From positions 1-5,355 of the forward strand of contig CALLNG010000027.1 in assembly GCA_938005345.1 (NCBI GenBank): a stretch of 5,355 nucleotides of DNA, read 5' to 3'. The notes under the pieces are model-generated. The model saw nothing but the letters and a program-made list of their open reading frames with translations. It had not been told where the DNA came from and searched no databases. This document shows, piece by piece, positions 3,101 to 5,355 of the stretch. The position numbers and the translations under genes are program-made. Every line of letters begins with the position of its first letter. The stretch's first letter is position 1. The stretch is from an uncultured Clostridia bacterium. GTDB taxonomy: Bacteria > Bacillota > Clostridia > RUG12999.

Positions 3101-5355
3101 GGAAGCAATATTTCGTGGGAAAGCAGCAGCGATTTGGTGAAAATTGACTCTTCTGGCAAAGCGACCATAACCGCGCCAACCGAGGACACAGTGGTAACGT
3201 TGACGGCAACGCTGTCACGCGGCGTAATTTTTACAACCAAACCCTTTACTTTTACGCTCAAACCATCGGCGAGAACCAACCTTGCTTTAGGAAAATATGA
3301 ATCATCTACTGGTACGGTCTATGAGGGATATGAAGGGCAATATGCAGTAGATGGATACCGGGATACGGCAAAAGGGCACCGCTGGGCGACGAAAGATTTA
3401 GAGGTGGAATATGTCCTGAATTTCGGGTCGCCCCAAACGTTTAACAAGGTAGTGGTTTATGACGGGTATTCCCGTTTGACTTCCTGCACGGTTCAGGTGA
3501 AACAGGGAGAAGAGTGGATTGACGTGGCGGCGGCGCAGGGGCCGGGCACCAATGACGGAACCATTTATGAGATGTCGATCCCGGTTGCGGAGCAAACTGC
3601 GCAATATGTGCGGCTAAAGTTCCAAGGGGTCAAAGAAATTAGTATTACAGAAATTGAAGTATATCAAGAGAATACGGAAACATTGTCCTGGGACACCACC
3701 AAAGCAATGGAAAACCTGACTGCACGGAGCATCAGCGAGGATAATTTAATGGCGCTGGCCAGCCTAAAAACGCTGCCGCAGACCGATGCGCAGACGGGCG
3801 CTTCTATACAATGGGTGTCCACGAACGAAGAGGTGATCAATCCGCAGACGGGCACGCTGACGCGGCCCAGCGGGGCAGACGAACTGGTGCAGCTTTTCGC
3901 CATTATCACAAAAGAGGGACAATGTGAACGGGTGAAACGCTTTGTGGTCAATGTACTGGGGCAACGCCAGGGTATGCCCTATTTTGTCGAGGAACCCTTT
4001 GACAGCGAAAGGATGCTGCAAGACAAATACTGGACGGTGGACGGCTCAGCGCAGCTGGAAAACGGGAAATTGGCTGTTGCTTCCGGCGGCAGCGTCTCGG
4101 CGTCGTTAGTAGGGCCGGGATTTACCAATACACGATCTGTGCGCCTACAGGCAGAGTGGTCGCCTACCGAAGAAGGGGCCGTACGCTTTTTAGACGCGGA
4201 TGGGAACGCCGTATTGGAAGCGGCAGTAACAAAAACGGAGAGCGGCTGGATGCTGGAATACAATGGGATGCGGGCTTATTCTATGCCAGAAAACGGTGTG
4301 CAGCGCTTCTATTTGGATTTCTCGGCAGATTTGAACACCCATATGCTGCTCATCAAAGTGAATGGAAATACGATGGCTTCTAACCAACCCATTCCAGAAG
4401 GAGCAAATCTTGCTAGTGCCACCTTTGTCGGCGCAGGTATACTCGATAATGTAAAAAGTATTACCGATACCGGAAGCGGGGAGGGATCCCTGCTGCAAAT
4501 GATTGCTTCCCAGGCGGGATCCTTCATGATGACGGAGCAGCCTGCGGAAGCAATAAGCAAAAACCTAACGCTAAGCAGCGAACCGCTGACAGGGATTGGC
4601 TGCACATGGAGCAGCTCCGCGCCGGACATCATTGCCGCAGACGGGACGGTCACGCGCAAAAATGGCGACGGCGCAGATACGGTGACGCTAACGGGCACCT
4701 TCTATTTGCTCAGTGCACCGGAAACGACTATGCAAGCGCAAATTGTCCTACAGGTTGCGCAAGTGGGAACAAGCGGTATCAACGGCGGCAAAGCAACGTA
4801 TAGCAACGCCCAGCCGCTGAAGGGCAGCAGCTTAGATTTGGTCAATGACAGTTCTGCGCTGACGGCGTTTATCACGGATGGGTTTGGCGATGCAACGGAA
4901 ATTTTGTTCCACATGGGCGGCGAAGTGGCATTCAACCATATCGTCATGCAGGAACAGCAGGTAAACGGTGCATATAACATTGCAAACGCTGTGGTGGAGG
5001 TTTCCAACGACAGGAGCCGTTGGACCAAAATCGCGCAAACGGACGGCGTCGGGCAGATGCAGGATTTGTTGTTGGAGGAGACGGTGAAAGCGACCTATGT
5101 CCGCTTCAGCTTTACGAAAAAGACAGACGGCCCTATTGCTATCGCGGAACTGCTCATTACGCGCGGCGGCAACTTAAGCGGCCCTAATCCGGAAGTGGAT
5201 TTAGAGGGAATTATGGCAAAACTGCCAGCCAACTACTATTTGACGGAGTCCTTTACGGTTCCGCTGACAGGGGAAAGCGGCAGCGAGGTAACTATTGTTT
5301 CTGACAATGCGCAGGCGGCGAAGGTGACCAAAGGCAGCGAAAGCTGGCAGGTGCA
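65..5355 (+). CDS. Giant secreted multidomain protein (Ig-like, F5/8 type C and lectin-like domains), 3' end outside window
   Basis: The frame from the ATG at 65 has no stop or frameshift through 5355, so 1763 complete codons are visible and the C-terminus is missing. The product is exported: a signal peptide at residues 1-26, no lipobox cysteine and no later membrane segment seen. Domains in order: three tandem units (31-974), each an unrecognised beta-rich module plus an atrophied bacterial Ig-like domain; Ig-like domain 4 (975-1068); F5/8 type C (1069-1201); Ig-like 5 (1204-1298); ConA/laminin-G-like sandwich (about 1305-1469); diverged Ig-like 6 (1472-1566); degenerate F5/8-like (1568-1700); and the start of Ig-like 7 (from 1711). 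Only four cysteines occur (783, 1141, 1287, 1513), in separate domains, so intradomain disulfides are not expected. No catalytic domain is recognised. I infer an extracellular or cell-surface role in glycan binding or adhesion; alternatively this is the binding half of a large glycoside hydrolase or lyase, or carries SLH or sortase anchoring beyond the window. The reading frame and domain style are sure; the specific function is not. Confidence 0.95.
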   Translation, partial: MKQKRLVSLLLAALMVLSGTSFMVHAASGWVTIMQQDTFDTLSEVREVYTTSGESSTNGELLLQDGKPSLRRLGTMNAGDPVYMIRDIATLDSGKYALYIDTKQAYQGDYRIYLQDADGTVKYIITRSYYGDIRIQTVGEPSIMWGPEFRNTGALTDEKALFSLKLVVDADANTVSVYGKGTSSNPTKNAAGSLLADYNAAPKDEEGYVTVIEDMAMAESGSVAKLAFRLDKSTKDTPAGAQMTVESVRIVKEVDDVFQYDQDSLTEEMILNGQNNDAVTEALNLPQTLGGGTKVEWSVQPDDGTVDVQTGQVTPPEDGSVDVTLNAHLTENVQESPRTADLSFSFTVVATQNTLLNQTTYDNEESFRGDYTVTGAETDAAVSLVESKPAAIRQGANTGEDVELSRSLPEMESGVYAIYVDVRQAYQGNTKISLMQDDTVLFSIDRNYWGNLQANTAYPGFTYPSQFRGTGDFNAAAALLQFKFLYVADTGRLKVYLKGSPTSAQDQYNAAAKEEEGYTLFHEEAVDIGSGNTIDGLAFTSSKGAKDTAGQSGFQIDQVKVVQTNYDVFQDDVNSLTETLILNGQEKDGVREALNLPQTLGYGSPVTWSASPEGIVDPQTGAVTRPNKLDTDVKLTAVISEVGGEQRQEQKEFTVKVISYETDNPTPTFGWATLLEQPSYADEAALKEDYIMPSSTEITTGLYEGAPYIIRNVANSGSDASMIRSIPALESGKYLVYVDTLQAYRGSIKINLKSGNTSRLTVSRNHFGNIQKSSSTYATQFRCTAGFDDSKALLSFKFVVDADTGLVDIYLKGTPSNTDTTYANAPKDEEGYAAFLTGQALSGSGTIDTVEILSTKGASSDTAGQSGVAVPRVAVKRQLTDAFEADVYSLSEESVLNGQPAQEIRNALNLVQTLPYGTTVQWSVQPEGAVNLETGEVTRQEYVNTNVTLQAVLTEQGVETPRTETKTFQIMVLSREVDREALEIVEFDKKVLDAGEFLSEYSTVTLPVIGAKGSNISWESSSDLVKIDSSGKATITAPTEDTVVTLTATLSRGVIFTTKPFTFTLKPSARTNLALGKYESSTGTVYEGYEGQYAVDGYRDTAKGHRWATKDLEVEYVLNFGSPQTFNKVVVYDGYSRLTSCTVQVKQGEEWIDVAAAQGPGTNDGTIYEMSIPVAEQTAQYVRLKFQGVKEISITEIEVYQENTETLSWDTTKAMENLTARSISEDNLMALASLKTLPQTDAQTGASIQWVSTNEEVINPQTGTLTRPSGADELVQLFAIITKEGQCERVKRFVVNVLGQRQGMPYFVEEPFDSERMLQDKYWTVDGSAQLENGKLAVASGGSVSASLVGPGFTNTRSVRLQAEWSPTEEGAVRFLDADGNAVLEAAVTKTESGWMLEYNGMRAYSMPENGVQRFYLDFSADLNTHMLLIKVNGNTMASNQPIPEGANLASATFVGAGILDNVKSITDTGSGEGSLLQMIASQAGSFMMTEQPAEAISKNLTLSSEPLTGIGCTWSSSAPDIIAADGTVTRKNGDGADTVTLTGTFYLLSAPETTMQAQIVLQVAQVGTSGINGGKATYSNAQPLKGSSLDLVNDSSALTAFITDGFGDATEILFHMGGEVAFNHIVMQEQQVNGAYNIANAVVEVSNDRSRWTKIAQTDGVGQMQDLLLEETVKATYVRFSFTKKTDGPIAIAELLITRGGNLSGPNPEVDLEGIMAKLPANYYLTESFTVPLTGESGSEVTIVSDNAQAAKVTKGSESWQV
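155..826 (+). repeat. Tandem unit 1: unrecognised beta-rich module (residues 31-254)
   Basis: First of three copies of a ~220-residue module I cannot assign to a named family. Landmarks shared with copies 2 and 3: an opening Tyr-acidic segment, the signature S-G-K-Y-A-L-Y-I-D-T-K-Q-A-Y-Q-G at 93-108, a Y-Y-G-D/N-like motif near 129-132, an E-F-R segment at 148-150, a hydrophobic strand ending in V-D-A-D (168-171), a V-Y-x-K-G-T strand (177-182), and K-D-E-E-G-Y (203-208). Alternating hydrophobic residues and the absence of predicted helices suggest a beta-sandwich such as a lectin or carbohydrate-binding fold. This copy is the most diverged at its C-terminal end: the T-K-G-A-x-D-T-A-G-Q-S-G motif of the others is reduced to S-T-K-D-T-P-A-G-A-Q (233-242). 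The ligand-binding role is inference. Confidence 0.8.
827..1114 (+). other. Atrophied bacterial Ig-like domain 1 (residues 255-350)
   Basis: The domain shows the layout of the atrophied bacterial Ig (aBig) family: a lead-in with L-T-E...L-N-G-Q (265-274), A-L-N-L-P-Q-T-L-G (282-290), the hallmark strand V-E-W-S-V (295-299), a T-G-x-V-T-P-P turn (310-316) and a V-D-V-T-L-N-A strand (321-327) before the closing F-T-V-V strand. P-P replaces the usual R-P in the turn. These domains usually act as rigid spacers between binding or catalytic modules in secreted Bacillota proteins, and here it closes tandem unit 1. Confidence 0.82.
1115..1759 (+). repeat. Tandem unit 2: unrecognised beta-rich module (residues 351-565)
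   Basis: Second copy of the unknown module. It carries the signature S-G-V-Y-A-I-Y-V-D-V-R-Q-A-Y-Q-G (413-428), R-N-Y-W-G-N (446-451), Q-F-R-G-T (466-470), V-Y-L-K-G-S-P (495-501), K-E-E-E-G-Y (513-518), G-S-G-N-T-I-D (529-535) and T-S-S-K-G-A-K-D-T-A-G-Q-S-G (540-553). The period to copy 1 is about 310-320 residues, judged by equivalent landmarks (YQG 106 to 426; EEGY 205 to 515). DNA similarity to copies 1 and 3 is patchy, with third positions widely changed, so the duplication is old and not a recent slippage product. Confidence 0.82.
1760..2041 (+). other. Atrophied bacterial Ig-like domain 2 (residues 566-659)
   Basis: A textbook copy of the aBig pattern: L-T-E-T-L-I-L-N-G-Q (576-585), A-L-N-L-P-Q-T-L-G-Y-G (593-603), V-T-W-S-A-S (606-611), D-P-Q-T-G-A-V-T-R-P (617-626), D-V-K-L-T-A-V-I (632-639) and the terminal strand F-T-V-K-V (653-657). 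The W-S and V-T-R-P turns are the residues that best define the family. It links unknown module 2 to module 3 and is presumably structural. Confidence 0.87.
2042..2698 (+). repeat. Tandem unit 3: unrecognised beta-rich module (residues 660-878)
   Basis: Third copy, opening after a short linker rich in Pro and Thr (P-T-P-T, 665-668). It has S-G-K-Y-L-V-Y-V-D-T-L-Q-A-Y-R-G (731-746), S-R-N-H-F-G-N (763-769), Q-F-R (780-782), V-V-D-A-D-T-G (799-805), I-Y-L-K-G-T-P-S-N (809-817), P-K-D-E-E-G-Y (826-832), G-S-G-T-I-D-T (843-849) and T-K-G-A-S-S-D-T-A-G-Q-S-G (855-867). The T-I-D-x-V/L strand before the last motif and the closing V-K strand are the sort of paired strands seen in concanavalin-like or jelly-roll folds, which is why I favour a lectin-like role; no family can be named. 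It holds the only cysteine of the three copies (Cys783). Confidence 0.82.
2699..2986 (+). other. Atrophied bacterial Ig-like domain 3 (residues 879-974)
   Basis: It follows the same pattern as domains 1 and 2: L-S-E-E-S-V-L-N-G-Q (890-899), A-L-N-L-V-Q-T-L-P-Y-G (907-917), V-Q-W-S-V-Q-P (920-926), T-G-E-V-T-R-Q (934-940), N-V-T-L-Q-A-V-L (946-953) and F-Q-I-M-V (968-972). Proline in L-N-L-P is replaced by valine and the R-P turn by R-Q, small departures that leave the W-S core intact. It ends the threefold tandem section. Confidence 0.83.
2987..3268 (+). other. Bacterial Ig-like domain 4 (residues 975-1068)
   Basis: A fourth Ig-like domain follows directly with no binding module in between. 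It shows V-T-L-P-V-I-G (1004-1010), the core strand N-I-S-W-E-S-S-S (1015-1022), V-K-I-D-S-S-G-K-A-T-I-T-A-P (1025-1038), V-V-T-L-T-A-T-L (1043-1050) and K-P-F-T-F-T-L (1059-1065). The lead-in differs from copies 1-3 (no L-N-G-Q motif), so it is closer to free-standing atrophied Ig domains than to the tandem unit. It probably acts as a spacer before the F5/8 domain. Confidence 0.83.
3269..3667 (+). other. F5/8 type C (discoidin, CBM32-like) domain 1 (residues 1069-1201)
   Basis: The segment matches the discoidin pattern throughout: N-L-A-L-G-K (1072-1077), A-V-D-G (1094-1097), H-R-W-A-T (1105-1109), a strand with V-L-N-F-G (1117-1121) and F-N-K-V-V-V-Y (1126-1132), T-V-Q-V-K (1142-1146), W-I-D-V-A (1151-1155), Q-Y-V-R-L-K-F (1180-1186) and the closing I-T-E-I-E-V-Y (1194-1200). 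Length, about 133 residues, is normal for the family. Such domains in secreted bacterial proteins commonly bind galactose-, N-acetylgalactosamine- or mucin-type glycans, but ligand choice cannot be read from these residues. Cys1141 is unpaired here. Confidence 0.9.
3674..3958 (+). other. Atrophied bacterial Ig-like domain 5 (residues 1204-1298)
   Basis: A predicted helical or irregular lead-in (1213-1235) is followed by L-P-Q-T (1237-1240), the core I-Q-W-V-S-T-N (1248-1254), V-I-N-P-Q-T-G-T-L-T-R-P (1257-1268), L-V-Q-L-F-A-I-I (1274-1281) and R-F-V-V-N-V (1292-1297). The P-Q-T-G-x-x-T-R-P turn is nearly the same as in domain 2 (618-626), suggesting the two share a recent origin. It joins the F5/8 domain to the sandwich domain that follows. 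Confidence 0.85.
3977..4471 (+). other. Concanavalin-A/laminin-G-like beta-sandwich (about residues 1305-1469)
   Basis: The opening F-V-E-E-P-F-D-S (1307-1314) with W-T-V-D-G-S-A-Q-L-E-N-G-K-L-A-V (1323-1338) is the usual beginning of concanavalin-A-like or laminin-G-like domains in large bacterial exoproteins (F-x-x-x-W followed by x-G-K-L-x-V). Alternating strands follow: V-R-L-Q-A-E-W (1359-1365), V-R-F-L-D-A-D-G (1373-1380), a turn G-W-M-L-E-Y (1394-1399), F-Y-L-D-F (1415-1419), M-L-L-I-K-V-N-G (1427-1434), and a late I-L-D-N-V-K strand (1459-1464) that resembles the I-D-N-V/I strand ending many of these folds. No catalytic acid pair typical of GH16-type enzymes is seen, so binding is likelier than catalysis. 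The exact family is not certain. Confidence 0.7.
4478..4762 (+). other. Diverged Ig-like domain 6 (residues 1472-1566)
   Basis: The core C-T-W-S-S-S-A-P-D-I-I-A-A-D-G-T-V-T-R (1513-1531) is a clear atrophied-Ig strand-turn (W-S-S-S, then D-G-x-V-T-R), followed by D-T-V-T-L-T-G-T-F (1538-1546) and a closing A-Q-I-V-L-Q-V strand (1558-1564). The first part (1472-1507) is poorly conserved, with two methionines in F-M-M-T and no L-P motif. Cys1513 directly precedes the core tryptophan strand, and no partner cysteine is nearby. Confidence 0.78.
4766..5164 (+). other. Degenerate F5/8 type C-like domain 2 (residues 1568-1700)
   Basis: Size (133 residues) equals the first discoidin domain and several landmarks align: L-T-A-F-I-T-D-G (1599-1606, in place of V-D-G...R-W), a strand E-I-L-F-H-M-G-G (1612-1619) in the position of V-L-N-F-G, F-N-H-I-V-M-Q-E (1623-1630) matching F-N-K-V-V-V-Y, A-V-V-E-V-S-N-D (1642-1649), W-T-K-I-A (1653-1657), T-Y-V-R-F-S-F (1677-1683) and I-A-E-L-L-I (1693-1698). 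The conserved R-W-A-T loop, which often lies near the ligand site in this family, is missing. It may fold as a discoidin domain but bind another ligand, or none. Confidence 0.77.
5195..5355 (+). other. Start of Ig-like domain 7, cut by window end (residues 1711 onward)
   Basis: After a short linker with Gly-Pro-Asn-Pro (1706-1709), the chain reads I-M-A-K-L-P-A (1716-1722), Y-L-T-E-S-F-T-V-P-L-T-G (1725-1736) and E-V-T-I-V-S-D-N (1741-1748). This resembles the first half of an atrophied bacterial Ig domain, with the strand V-T-I-V-S in the place of the usual I-x-W-S-S; the core tryptophan is absent. Only about 53 residues are present, so the assignment is tentative and the next domains are unseen. 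Confidence 0.6.

Noticed and set aside
4483..4522. Two GGATCC hexamers close together (4484 and 4517 regions) as a possible short repeat or site
   Set aside because: They are short palindromic hexamers inside coding sequence, in keeping with Gly-Ser codons, and flanking bases do not match.
4309..4698. Minus-strand open frame of 129 codons, the longest antisense frame
   Set aside because: It lies wholly inside the plus-strand gene, whose frame is unbroken and carries recognisable domains. Its translation shows no domain pattern and it is a by-product of codon bias on the other strand.
1140..5038. Other minus-strand open frames of 65-119 codons (for example 1562-1921, 2496-2804, 2968-3279, 4702-5028)
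   Set aside because: All are antisense to well-supported Ig-like, discoidin or tandem-module coding sequence, overlap one another in different frames, and show no family motifs or ribosome binding site that I can support.
65..5355. Possible transcription terminator, internal promoter, RNA gene, insertion sequence or CRISPR array within the gene
   Set aside because: Nothing with a GC-rich stem plus T-run, terminal inverted repeats with a transposase frame, or evenly spaced short repeats was seen; the whole stretch is explained by one coding frame.

Overview
The window is essentially one gene. An uninterrupted plus-strand reading frame starts at an ATG at position 65 and is still open at the last base (5355), giving at least 1763 residues of a very large secreted protein whose C-terminus lies beyond the window. 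Its start is well supported: a purine-rich Shine-Dalgarno sequence (AGAAGGTGA, 50-58) sits 6 bases upstream, an in-frame TGA at 56-58 excludes any earlier start, and the first 26 residues form a Sec signal peptide. The first 34 bases appear to be the tail of an upstream gene ending in TAA at 32-34, only 30 bases before the ATG, so the two are probably co-transcribed.

The organism is most likely a Gram-positive anaerobe of the Bacillota, probably a gut or rumen Clostridia member. This rests on the strong AGGTGA-type ribosome binding site, the Gram-positive style signal peptide, roughly balanced base composition, and the architecture: huge exported proteins mixing atrophied bacterial Ig domains with F5/8 type C (discoidin) domains are typical of that group. 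It is an inference from style, not from a marker gene.

Layout of the protein: signal peptide (1-26); three consecutive copies of a roughly 310-320 residue unit, each a ~220-residue beta-rich module that I do not recognise followed by a ~95-residue Ig-like domain of the atrophied bacterial Ig type (31-974); a fourth Ig-like domain (975-1068); a good F5/8 type C domain (1069-1201); a fifth Ig-like domain; a concanavalin-A/laminin-G-like beta-sandwich (about 1305-1469); a sixth, diverged Ig-like domain; a second, degenerate F5/8-like domain (1568-1700); and the start of a seventh Ig-like domain, cut by the window end.

The pattern is regular: a presumed ligand-binding beta-sandwich, then an Ig-like spacer, again and again. 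The simplest reading is an extracellular glycan-binding or adhesion protein, or the non-catalytic N-terminal part of a giant carbohydrate-active enzyme whose catalytic or anchoring domains lie downstream. No catalytic domain is recognisable here. The most interesting element is the threefold unrecognised module, which carries a sharply conserved signature (S-G-x-Y-x-x-Y-x-D-x-x-Q-A-Y-x-G). No RNA gene, mobile element, CRISPR array or terminator was found, and no stretch over 300 bases is non-coding.
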